Positions 1 to 7,283 of a stretch of 59,712 nucleotides of DNA are shown in pieces. Origin of the DNA: Vibrio ostreicida (GTDB taxonomy: Bacteria; Pseudomonadota; Gammaproteobacteria; Enterobacterales; Vibrionaceae); the NCBI RefSeq assembly GCF_013074385.2, contig NZ_JABEYA020000020.1:1-59712 (forward strand), written 5' to 3'. The translations under genes and the position numbers were made by a program. The notes beneath the pieces were generated by a model. That model searched no databases and was not told the origin of the DNA. It saw only the letters and a list, made by a program, of their open reading frames with translations. Every line of letters begins with the position of its first letter. Position 1 is the first letter of the stretch.

Positions 1-23
1 GAGAGCTTGAGAAACGTGCATAA

Positions 24-57
24 AAAAATCCGATAAACAGGGTCTATCGGATTTTTA
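24..57. terminator. Bidirectional rho-independent terminator downstream of prfH
   Basis: A 12-bp perfect stem (24-35 with 45-56) has a 9-base loop. Each arm is A-rich on its outer side, so it ends in a T run on either strand. It lies about 75 bases beyond the prfH stop codon and would end the rtcB-prfH transcript on the minus strand, and also any plus-strand transcript entering from the left. Confidence 0.8.
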
Positions 58-134
58 CATATTGGGAGGATCGTTCAATTGATCTGCCGATTAATGCCTT
101 AACTGATCGGCATTAGGGCAATAAGCCCTTATTT

Positions 135-761
135 CTAACCTATGGCGACAAACTTTTCGCCTTTGAACACTCGCAGTGGATTCCCACGTTCAAGCGTCCA
201 GTGTTGTCGCCAACGTTCCGTTTCTTGCTGTGAAGCGAGAGATTGTTGCTCTGCTTCTAACTTATGAAACAGCAGCGCTTTTGCCAAACGCTTATTAGCA
301 TGTTGGCTTCGTCCACTTTCAACTCGCACAGATATCCCTTTTGACTGGTGAGTCGCTCTCACTGCCGAGTCTGTAGTATTGACATGCTGGCCACCAGCGC
401 CAGAAGCTCGGCACGTTTGGTAGGTTATTTCACTGTCAAAAATCATGTCATTAACCATAAATACGCGTCCACCGAAGTACCAATTCTTCCGCTTATGCTT
501 TGGCCTGTGTTGGCTTTGGCAAATCCATAGCATGGTGCCTTGCCATGAGTCTGCGATCGATTGAACCAGCTCGTGGTGTGTAGAATGGATGTGTAAAAGT
601 GCCGACTTAAAGCAACCCGTTTGACTGGCCGGAATCGCATCAACAAGATCAACATTGACATTATTGGCATGGCATTGCTGCGTCAGTTCTTTGATCGCTA
701 AACCAACAGCCTGACAGCTTTCAATCGGTCCTTGCCCTGAAGAAAATTGCAATAGAATCAT
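135..761 (-). CDS. prfH: Peptide chain release factor H (PrfH), ribosome-rescue factor
   Basis: A 208-residue class I release-factor-like protein. The GGQ peptidyl-hydrolysis motif is at residues 123-125, in the context RASGAGGQHVN that is characteristic of release factors, and a basic C-terminal region follows. It is much shorter than RF1/RF2 and lacks their usual stop-codon recognition domain, as expected for PrfH. I chose the ATG at 761, not the upstream GTG at 770. A strong AAGGAGG sits about nine bases before it, and the ATG overlaps the rtcB stop codon as ATGA, which implies translational coupling. From published work on the RtcB2-PrfH pair, PrfH releases the nascent peptide from ribosomes whose 16S decoding-centre RNA has been cut, so that the ligase can reseal the break. 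Confidence 0.93.
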   Translation of the reverse strand: MILLQFSSGQGPIESCQAVGLAIKELTQQCHANNVNVDLVDAIPASQTGCFKSALLHIHSTHHELVQSIADSWQGTMLWICQSQHRPKHKRKNWYFGGRVFMVNDMIFDSEITYQTCRASGAGGQHVNTTDSAVRATHQSKGISVRVESGRSQHANKRLAKALLFHKLEAEQQSLASQQETERWRQHWTLERGNPLRVFKGEKFVAIG

Positions 762-1918
762 GCTGAGCACCCTCCTTGCGTCTTGAAAGTCAAAACTGGC
801 TTAAGTTTTGCGACAACGGTGATTAATCCCGCATCGACCATATCGGAAATGACGGTCTCACATTTTTTGTACGCTTGAGACGCTTCATCGTACAAGAGTT
901 CTTTATTTCCACATATAACTCGACTGCCTAGTGGTGTTCGATATAAATCTTCGCGTTTATATTTTTGACTAAGTCGGCCTTGGCATTCGCCACGCTTCCA
1001 TTTTCTACCGGCGCCATGCGCCAACGAAGACAGGCTGATATTAGCTTCATCACTGGCCAAAGGTTTAACAAGGTAGCTGTAGTCGCCTCTTGAACCGGGG
1101 ATCACAACGTAGCCACAGTCAGCGGGTGTCGCCCCTTTTCTATGGAGCCAGCCTTGTAGGCGGTTTACCTTCTTCGGCGTGACTAAATTGTGGTTTACGT
1201 CGAGTCTACATGTGCCATTCGCTCTGATGGCCTCCAGAAAACGTTGGGCGATAAGTTCACGGTTTAACTCTGCCCACCGCACTGCCTCATCATGTTGACG
1301 TATATACTGATTGAGCTCAACACTACCGACTTCGATACCATCGTGATTACATTGAGTTACGTGATCCACTAAGATTGATTGACCAAACCCCCGAGAGCCC
1401 GAATGAACCAGCAATTGCAACTTGGTTTTGTCGATACCAAGCTCGTTAAGTGAGCCGAGGTCATACACTTCGTCTATGGCTTGAAACTCAGCGAAATGAT
1501 TACCGCCACCGATGGTGCCTAGTGAATAATCATACGAGTCAGTATGGATAGACTTCTCACTCTTTCTCGTTGCAATATATTCCAGCCAGCTATCATCCAA
1601 CGGACCTTCCACACTTTTTAAACGTTTGGAGAGTTTATCGATGTTTATTTTTGACAGGCTTAGTGACGTTTGCCACAACCCCATACCGCAACCGATATCA
1701 TTACCAACCAAAGCAGGATAAACTTTTGTCGTACTGAAAAATGCGGCTCCAATAGGGTAGCCTCTGCCTGGATGTAAATCCGGCATTCCGGCCACACGAT
1801 GCATACCTTCGAGCTCTGAAGTTTTTATTAATTGTTGTACGGCCAGCCCCTCAATCCACGTATCTTCAGACGCAATGAGGCTAACATTATCAGTAATATT
1901 TTGGACGGACTTGCCCAT
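758..1918 (-). CDS. rtcB: RNA-splicing ligase RtcB (RtcB2 type, paired with PrfH)
   Basis: A 386-residue GTP- and Mn2+-dependent RNA ligase that joins 2',3'-cyclic phosphate or 3'-phosphate ends to 5'-OH ends. Metal-binding residues are visible at Cys77 (DIGCGMG), His141 (GGGNHFAE) and His172 (VHSGSRGFGQ). The guanylated histidine is His301 in AHGAGRKWKRG. The start has an AAGGA nine bases upstream. Its partner is prfH, which overlaps it by four bases; no rtcA and no sigma-54 activator rtcR are adjacent, so this is the prfH-linked repair type and not the E. coli rtcBA operon. The upstream leader contains possible translational control elements, listed separately. Confidence 0.94.
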   Translation of the reverse strand: MGKSVQNITDNVSLIASEDTWIEGLAVQQLIKTSELEGMHRVAGMPDLHPGRGYPIGAAFFSTTKVYPALVGNDIGCGMGLWQTSLSLSKINIDKLSKRLKSVEGPLDDSWLEYIATRKSEKSIHTDSYDYSLGTIGGGNHFAEFQAIDEVYDLGSLNELGIDKTKLQLLVHSGSRGFGQSILVDHVTQCNHDGIEVGSVELNQYIRQHDEAVRWAELNRELIAQRFLEAIRANGTCRLDVNHNLVTPKKVNRLQGWLHRKGATPADCGYVVIPGSRGDYSYLVKPLASDEANISLSSLAHGAGRKWKRGECQGRLSQKYKREDLYRTPLGSRVICGNKELLYDEASQAYKKCETVISDMVDAGLITVVAKLKPVLTFKTQGGCSA

Positions 1919-1922
1919 AGTA

Positions 1923-1965
1923 CCAATTCCTTAAAAATAGGATTTAAATAAAAAGAATGAATTGG
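1923..1965 (-). promoter_or_regulatory. Inverted repeat overlapping the rtcB ribosome binding site
   Basis: On the minus strand CCAATTC (1965-1959) pairs perfectly with GAATTGG (1929-1923), and G-U and T-A pairs can extend the stem to about nine. The downstream arm begins inside the AAGGA Shine-Dalgarno of rtcB, so folding would partly mask it. The loop is long (29 bases) and A/T-rich, so stability is modest. A regulatory role is inferred only. Confidence 0.35.
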
Positions 1966-2015
1966 CAAGTCGATTGACCGAATGGGACTGTACTTGGGAA
2001 GTGGCTTTCAGCTAA

Positions 2016-2057
2016 TTATCGGGCAAGACCTGCAAAGATGAAATAATTGTTTGTCAT
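2016..2057 (-). CDS. Possible 13-residue leader peptide upstream of rtcB
   Basis: ATG at 2057, stop TAA at 2018-2016, reading MTNNYFIFAGLAR. It is preceded by AAAGGAG at good spacing, a better ribosome binding site than that of rtcB itself. It ends 97 bases before rtcB. It resembles a leader ORF, but no run of a single regulatory codon is evident. I cannot say whether it is translated. Confidence 0.35.
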   Translation of the reverse strand: MTNNYFIFAGLAR

Positions 2058-2456
2058 ATGATGTCTCCTTTGCAGTAATAGAATGATGAAAGAGTCGGCC
2101 TTCTAATGATTTAGTTTTGATAACACAATAGAGCCTGATGACTTTTTTACATTCAAGTAGGCACCTAATATTGCAGTCAGTGCAGCGACATTCGCTCAAT
2201 AAAACCTGAACAGACACTAACATGATTAAATAAACGAAAATGCATGAAAATGGAAGCCCTCAGTAATTTTTAAGGCATGGGTGGTTAGGCTCGGCGAGGG
2301 CAGAGAGGTTTATTTGATGTTACCACGGCACAAGCCTGATTGGCTTCACACTCAATGTTGACCGTGCACAACATAATCCGTTATTTTTTTAATGTGCATG
2401 CTTTTTTCAAACTCACTTAGATATCAAACACACCATTGACGCTGATTCTTCTTTAT

Positions 2457-2490
2457 CAAGCCCCTTATTGAATGGGGCTTGTTCTATTCT
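2457..2490 (+). terminator. Terminator-like hairpin between the amidase gene and rtcB
   Basis: An 8-bp perfect stem (CAAGCCCC at 2457-2464 with GGGGCTTG at 2474-2481) and 9-base loop are followed on the plus strand by the T-rich TTCTATTCT. On the minus strand no T run follows, so it is a weaker candidate for ending the amidase operon although it lies about 50 bases past its stop. Confidence 0.5.
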
Positions 2491-2530
2491 AGAATGTTGA
2501 ATCGACCAAGCCACGTCATCACGCCCATCC

Positions 2531-3946
2531 TCAATTAGAGGGTATGTTGTCAAACATCGGGTAGCGTAAATCGTTCTCTAGGGCAGAAGCAATCGCCAAT
2601 ATTTGGTGCTCACTCCAGTTCTTTCCTACAATTTGCACACCAATAGGCATACCGGTTTGAGAGCAATGAGTTACAGGAATAACAAGAGCCGGTGAGCCCG
2701 AGAGGCTAAAAGGAAAAACAAAGGAGTAGTTGTCAATGTTGTCCATTGATGTCCCATTTTTAAAAGCAACATCTGGGTAAACCGGTGATATCAGCACATC
2801 CACTTGATTGAACATGAGGTTAAGTTGATGCCTAAACGTGTCTCTGGTGATCATCGCGCTCTTGACTTCATCTGGCGTCATCTCAAGCGTTTCGCTTTGG
2901 CGCAAAATAGCCTCAATTTCTGGCGTAAACTCGGTCTTTGACATCTGTTGGTATACGTTTTTCCACCCTCGGCTACCATCGCCACCCAAAACAAAAAGTT
3001 TCCAGATCACATCACAGGCTTCTCGGATGAGTGGCGGAGTCAAGGGCTGAACTAAACTCACTTGCCTAGCCAGCAAATCTTCAACCATTTGAAGCGCTCT
3101 TTCCACATCAGGTGTGAGTTCTACGTTGGTGCTTTCACCGCGCCAAACGCCGACTTTCATTCCTTGAATATCACATTGTCGATAATCCTGATACGGAACA
3201 GAGATGGTATCGGGGTCCTGACCATCGCCACCATGAATCAAACTGGCCAACACATCGACGTCATCGACGAAACGTCCCATGACACCGAATGAAGACGTAA
3301 GGTGAAACAACCCTGAACGATCTTTAGGAAACTGGCCCGTCAATGGCACGCGGCCTTGGGTCAGTTTAAAGCCGCACACACCATTGAAGTGCGCAGGGAT
3401 ACGTACACTTCCACAGGCATCCGAGGCAATACCGCCTGGGCTCATACCACTGGCAATCGCCACCGCCTCACCCCCGCTACTTCCACCACAGGAGTAGGAC
3501 ACATTATACGAGTTTAGCGTCCGGCCGTATAAGGCATTATGAGTATCAAACGACATACACATTTCTGGTACGTTGGTCAGCCCCAGAGGGATTGCCCCTT
3601 CATTTTTCAATCGCGTCAAGACCGTCGCATCTTTGGTACTTTTGTTGCCATGCAGTTCTTTAACCCCTCGGCTCGGGTGAAAACCTTTCGCGTGCATCGC
3701 ATCTTTTACCGTAATAGGGATGCCGTGCAGAGCTCCGTGCAGAGCTCCGGCAATGGCATCGCCATCGGCACTCTCGGCTGAGTTAAGCAGTTGCGGCAGA
3801 GGAGCCTGCTCGATGATCGCATTGAGCGTTGGGTTATAGTGATCGTAGCGCTTAAGATAGTGCTCTAGGATCGTCGTACTTTTCAACAAACCTTTCGTCT
3901 GACAATCGACCATTTCTCGGATAGACAGTAAATCAATATTTAGCAT
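2531..3946 (-). CDS. Amidase-signature family hydrolase
   Basis: A 471-residue amidase-signature enzyme. The Ser-cisSer-Lys triad is visible as Lys81 (TVKDAM), Ser156 in the GGSSGGE glycine-serine loop, and the nucleophile Ser180 in CGSVRIPA. These enzymes hydrolyse or transfer amide bonds, but sequence alone does not give the substrate. The start codon overlaps the stop of the preceding aminotransferase as TAATG, so it is the last gene of the seven-gene operon. The block GALHGALHG at about residues 67-75 is an in-frame duplication just before the catalytic lysine strand. In this context it may trim or mature an N-acylated product, or release ammonia; this is inference. Confidence 0.88.
   Translation of the reverse strand: MLNIDLLSIREMVDCQTKGLLKSTTILEHYLKRYDHYNPTLNAIIEQAPLPQLLNSAESADGDAIAGALHGALHGIPITVKDAMHAKGFHPSRGVKELHGNKSTKDATVLTRLKNEGAIPLGLTNVPEMCMSFDTHNALYGRTLNSYNVSYSCGGSSGGEAVAIASGMSPGGIASDACGSVRIPAHFNGVCGFKLTQGRVPLTGQFPKDRSGLFHLTSSFGVMGRFVDDVDVLASLIHGGDGQDPDTISVPYQDYRQCDIQGMKVGVWRGESTNVELTPDVERALQMVEDLLARQVSLVQPLTPPLIREACDVIWKLFVLGGDGSRGWKNVYQQMSKTEFTPEIEAILRQSETLEMTPDEVKSAMITRDTFRHQLNLMFNQVDVLISPVYPDVAFKNGTSMDNIDNYSFVFPFSLSGSPALVIPVTHCSQTGMPIGVQIVGKNWSEHQILAIASALENDLRYPMFDNIPSN
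3725..3748. repeat. 12-bp tandem duplication inside the amidase gene
   Basis: GTGCAGAGCTCC occurs twice head to tail (3725-3736 and 3737-3748). It keeps frame and adds four residues (ALHG) beside the start of the amidase core. It is exact and so probably recent. Confidence 0.9.
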
Positions 3947-5277
3947 TATGAAGCCCTCTTGAGCAATGGCAGGGGCAGTTTGTACATATTTTTCGTAAAC
4001 ATGGAAACCGCAGACAAAGTGAATGTGGACAATCGAGATATCTCAGCCAAGGCCTCCGCCGTTGACTGTAACACCTCATCGATAATGGCATCAGAGACCG
4101 TCAATGGCGGGTAGAACCTCAAGACAGGTGCCGTCGCTTTCTCATTCATCGAATGGCCAGCGTGTACCCCTTTTGCCGAGAGTGATTTGGACAGTAAGGT
4201 CTCATATTTAGCGCCTTTAAGACGTAGCCCCGTCATCAATCCGACGCCAGGGACATCTTCGATAATGTTTGGGTACTGGGCAGCCAACTTCATCAAACCA
4301 AAGCGCAGGCGATTCCCTTTTTCAAGCGACGCCGCAACGAGGCCTTCCTGCTCAACCACCTCAATGGCGGCCAAGGCTGTCGCGCACCCAAGCGGGTGAC
4401 CACCAGTACTGGTGAAAAATGATTCGTCCGGCTGGAATTGCCCTAATAGCTCGCGGCTATACAGAGCACAAGCAAAGGAGGTAAATCCGCCTGTTAAGCC
4501 TTTTGAAAGAATCAAAATATCAGGAGAGATCTGGCCGTAGTCGACCGCAAACATTTTCCCACATCGACCAAATGCCGTCTGTATTTCGTCGGCCACAAGA
4601 ATCGTGTTGGTCTCAGTACAAAGCTGACGTACATCTTCTAGATAACCGAGAGGCGGCATAGATAAGTGGGCCCCTCCTAAGATAGGCTCTAGATAAACCG
4701 CACACGCACCGTCCCCGATCGCTTTTCGCATGGCGGTTGTATCCCCATAAGGCACCTTGACTATCTGATGAGACAACTTACCAAAACTTTTTTCATGTTG
4801 TGACTGGCCAAGCAGGCTCATCGCAGCCAGCGTTTTACCATGGTAAGCCCCTTCCACTATCACGATACGCTTTCGCTTTGACTGACGTTGCAAGACATAA
4901 CGCAATGACTGCTCAACCGCCTCAGCCCCTGACAACATGTAACTCACTTTCCCCCAATTACCCGGGGCGATGTCACACAGCTTGTCGCTTAACTTACCCT
5001 GTTGCACGTTCGGTTGCCCCTGTGCAGACCATGCCATTTTGTCCACCTGTTCGACAAAAGCACGGTGGACTTTGGGATGAGAGTGACCAACAACAAAGAC
5101 ACCGTAACTGCATGCAAAGTCAATGTAACGTCGATTGTTGGAGTCAAAAACTTCACAACCTGAGGCATGGTCTTCTACTTGAGTCCCAGCAAGATGATAC
5201 AGCTTAGCGGCAGAAGGGACCCAATGACGTTCACAAGCGTCCAATAATTGATTTCTGTTAAGTGTTTTGGTCGTCAT
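3946..5277 (-). CDS. Class III PLP-dependent aminotransferase (catalytically complete)
   Basis: A 443-residue fold-type I class III aminotransferase (ornithine/omega-amino acid type). Asp230 in ADEIQTAFGR contacts the PLP ring nitrogen, Gln233 follows, and the Schiff-base lysine is Lys259 in ILSKGLTGG. The phosphate-binding STGGHPLG motif follows. These enzymes move an amino group between an omega- or alpha-amine and a keto acid or aldehyde on PLP; the substrate is not evident. Its start lies 20 bases inside the 3' end of the paralogous upstream gene, which lacks the key lysine, and its stop overlaps the amidase start. The two aminotransferases probably evolved together, perhaps as subunits of one heterodimer. 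Confidence 0.9.
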   Translation of the reverse strand: MTTKTLNRNQLLDACERHWVPSAAKLYHLAGTQVEDHASGCEVFDSNNRRYIDFACSYGVFVVGHSHPKVHRAFVEQVDKMAWSAQGQPNVQQGKLSDKLCDIAPGNWGKVSYMLSGAEAVEQSLRYVLQRQSKRKRIVIVEGAYHGKTLAAMSLLGQSQHEKSFGKLSHQIVKVPYGDTTAMRKAIGDGACAVYLEPILGGAHLSMPPLGYLEDVRQLCTETNTILVADEIQTAFGRCGKMFAVDYGQISPDILILSKGLTGGFTSFACALYSRELLGQFQPDESFFTSTGGHPLGCATALAAIEVVEQEGLVAASLEKGNRLRFGLMKLAAQYPNIIEDVPGVGLMTGLRLKGAKYETLLSKSLSAKGVHAGHSMNEKATAPVLRFYPPLTVSDAIIDEVLQSTAEALAEISRLSTFTLSAVSMFTKNMYKLPLPLLKRAS

Positions 5278-6385
5278 CGAGTATTCCTTTTATCACGCGC
5301 AAAGCGCCAGTTAATTCATCAGCATTTGAGTTAAGTATCGGGTGAAGTGTGAGTGTGTTGCCTTTTGGTTGCCTAACCAGAACCCCGTTATCTCGCAACC
5401 TTGTCATTAGAGAGCGGGCATCAATATGTGACGGCAAACCAAGATTGACAATCGAGCCAACAACACTGCTTACATAAGGTTGGAGGAAGCCAGCTATCTG
5501 CTGACCCAGTTCAATAAATCGCTTGTCCGCCTGCGTATTTTGAACATATTCCAGCGTGCTGGTTCCTGCAACGCTGGCAAGCGGATTACCACCGGTTGTA
5601 CTGCCGTGCTTGGCGGGTGACGACGCACCATAAACATTGTTGGCATTCTCTAACGACGTAATATAGCAACCGACTGGAACCAAGTTGCCACCCAATGGGC
5701 CTCCCAATACCACAAAGTCCGGCACCATCACGGAGAGATCCAAACCAAACATGTGCCCCGTCACCCCCATGCAATACTCACTGACATTGCAAATTAGGGG
5801 CACCTTCATCTTTTTTGATAAGGCTTTGAACTCGGTTAACTGCTCATCGGTAAAGGCTTTCAGTTCCCCGTTATCGTCTTCATATAGAGGGGAGTAACAC
5901 AGTGCCAACACATCGTCGCTTTGTTCAAGACTGCAACGCAGCTGGGTCCCATCCAGCTCGAGAAGATCCAGTTCAATAAAATCTTTGGCTGTTTCAAATT
6001 CCTCGTGATGATTCAGGTAACGCCCAAAAAACAGAGAGCCGTAATGACAACCCGAGATGAAAGCAATCGTTTTAGCGCTAGGATTTAGGGCCTTGCACAG
6101 CTTCAACGCACCTTCAAACGCCTCATCCCCACTACTGCAAACGTATACGTTCGACAAAACATCCGGCAGCTTGTGAGAAATCGAGTGGCACAAATTTAGA
6201 AGCGGTTCAGACATCAAAACCCGATTTGATAGCCCCATTTTCATCGCCTGAGCTTTCACACTGTCCACAATCTCTTTCGTCGAGTGCCCAATCCCTCCTG
6301 TCGCCAAATCAAACAACTTCTGACCATTATCCAAAGTAACGCTGGCTCCGAATGCTTGATCCGCCAGCTGGTGCTCTGTGTTCAT
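5258..6385 (-). CDS. Class III aminotransferase homologue lacking the PLP lysine (likely pseudoenzyme)
   Basis: A 375-residue class III aminotransferase homologue, about 30 residues shorter at the N terminus than its neighbour. Aligned without gaps to the downstream aminotransferase (offset 30), the Schiff-base lysine 259 becomes Gly229 (VLGGPLGG), the pyridine-nitrogen aspartate 230 becomes Asn200 (ICNVSEYCMG) and Gln233 becomes Glu203. SGDEAFEGALKL and STTGGNPL are kept, so the fold looks intact while transaminase chemistry should be lost. The frame is open throughout and has a GGGGAAG ribosome binding site, so it is not a decayed gene. It may be a scaffold, allosteric partner or substrate-binding half of a heterodimer; which one is unknown. 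Confidence 0.85.
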   Translation of the reverse strand: MNTEHQLADQAFGASVTLDNGQKLFDLATGGIGHSTKEIVDSVKAQAMKMGLSNRVLMSEPLLNLCHSISHKLPDVLSNVYVCSSGDEAFEGALKLCKALNPSAKTIAFISGCHYGSLFFGRYLNHHEEFETAKDFIELDLLELDGTQLRCSLEQSDDVLALCYSPLYEDDNGELKAFTDEQLTEFKALSKKMKVPLICNVSEYCMGVTGHMFGLDLSVMVPDFVVLGGPLGGNLVPVGCYITSLENANNVYGASSPAKHGSTTGGNPLASVAGTSTLEYVQNTQADKRFIELGQQIAGFLQPYVSSVVGSIVNLGLPSHIDARSLMTRLRDNGVLVRQPKGNTLTLHPILNSNADELTGALRVIKGILDDDQNT

Positions 6386-6395
6386 TATGCTTCCC

Positions 6396-7259
6396 CTATA
6401 CGTAACTCAATGCATTAAAAATTTTTCGACGATCATCAATGATTTTATTTCTGCCATGCATAACTCTGCGGTTATCAATTAATACGAAATCGTTATCATT
6501 CCATTCAATCGGGATGGTATGCCGCTCTGTCGCATTTTTTATTTCATTCAAAATCTCATGGGAAATAGGCTGTTGTGTTGAGGCAATCGTAATTTTCGGT
6601 TTTTCATAGTTAAATGAAGGGCCAAGGATGCTATTTGAAAATGCCATTCTTTTATTGACCAGTGATGTCTGCAATGCATTAACGGTAAACCGATAATATA
6701 TTGAACCATCTTCATTTAAGCTCACCTCTGTTTTTTCATCATCACCAATAATGTTTCTCAAACAATCAAACGTGGCCTGGTTAATATCATTAAGTTCGGG
6801 AACATAATGGCATACAAGCTTTTTCCATTTATCTTCAGGCACATTACGTGAATAACAAATATCATTATTTAAGAAAAAATCTTTTGTCTTTTCTGAAAGT
6901 TGATCGAAAACCGCAACCCCATCACAAATCGTGGTTTGTGAGCCAAGATAAGGGGCCTCTTCACAGTAAAACCAACACAAATCGGGCCAAAAGGGTGAGT
7001 TGCCATTTTCACAATGCAGCCCAACGGCATCTAAACCCGCATCCACTAACTGTGCCGCGCCACCTTCTATAGTTCGCGCTGGGTCCATACTCAGTTTTGA
7101 GCTGTTCTTCCTCACAAAGTGGGCAAAATCTAAAACGTTATTTGCCCCATTTTCAAACAGCAACACTCCGTGAGTGGCGAGCTTATTAAGTAACTCGTCT
7201 TTATTCATTTCTAGCATTTGGCTTTTGGATATTCTCGTCACTGACGTTAGACTATTCAT
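6396..7259 (-). CDS. TauD/TfdA-type Fe(II)/2-oxoglutarate oxygenase, clavaminate-synthase-like
   Basis: A 287-residue non-haem iron oxygenase. The iron facial triad reads His82-x-Glu84 (LHCENG) and His268 (VMHGRN), with an arginine pair near 277-278 placed to bind 2-oxoglutarate. A glutamate in place of the usual aspartate recalls clavaminate synthase. WFYCEEAP near 96-103 matches the family core. Such enzymes hydroxylate, desaturate, cyclise or form isonitriles, and the reaction cannot be chosen here. I start at ATG 7259 since AAGGG is well spaced for it; a GTG two codons upstream is possible. It sits 10 bases before the pseudo-aminotransferase and 24 after the second ligase. Confidence 0.85.
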   Translation of the reverse strand: MNSLTSVTRISKSQMLEMNKDELLNKLATHGVLLFENGANNVLDFAHFVRKNSSKLSMDPARTIEGGAAQLVDAGLDAVGLHCENGNSPFWPDLCWFYCEEAPYLGSQTTICDGVAVFDQLSEKTKDFFLNNDICYSRNVPEDKWKKLVCHYVPELNDINQATFDCLRNIIGDDEKTEVSLNEDGSIYYRFTVNALQTSLVNKRMAFSNSILGPSFNYEKPKITIASTQQPISHEILNEIKNATERHTIPIEWNDNDFVLIDNRRVMHGRNKIIDDRRKIFNALSYV

Positions 7260-7283
7260 TTTCACTACCCTTCACGCAATAAT

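Larger units (their letters stand above)
1919..2530. other. 612-base gene-poor region between rtcB and the amidase gene
   Basis: Contains the putative rtcB leader ORF, the hairpin over the rtcB start and the terminator-like stem at 2457-2481. A 71-codon frame at 2008-2223 (minus) has no ribosome binding site and an unremarkable, cysteine-rich sequence, so I do not call it. I see no tRNA, no sigma-54 promoter and no insertion-sequence end. The rtcB promoter must lie here or further upstream. Confidence 0.6.

Noticed and set aside
2008..2223. 71-codon minus-strand frame upstream of rtcB
   Set aside because: No ribosome binding site, odd cysteine-rich composition and overlap with a better-supported short ORF.
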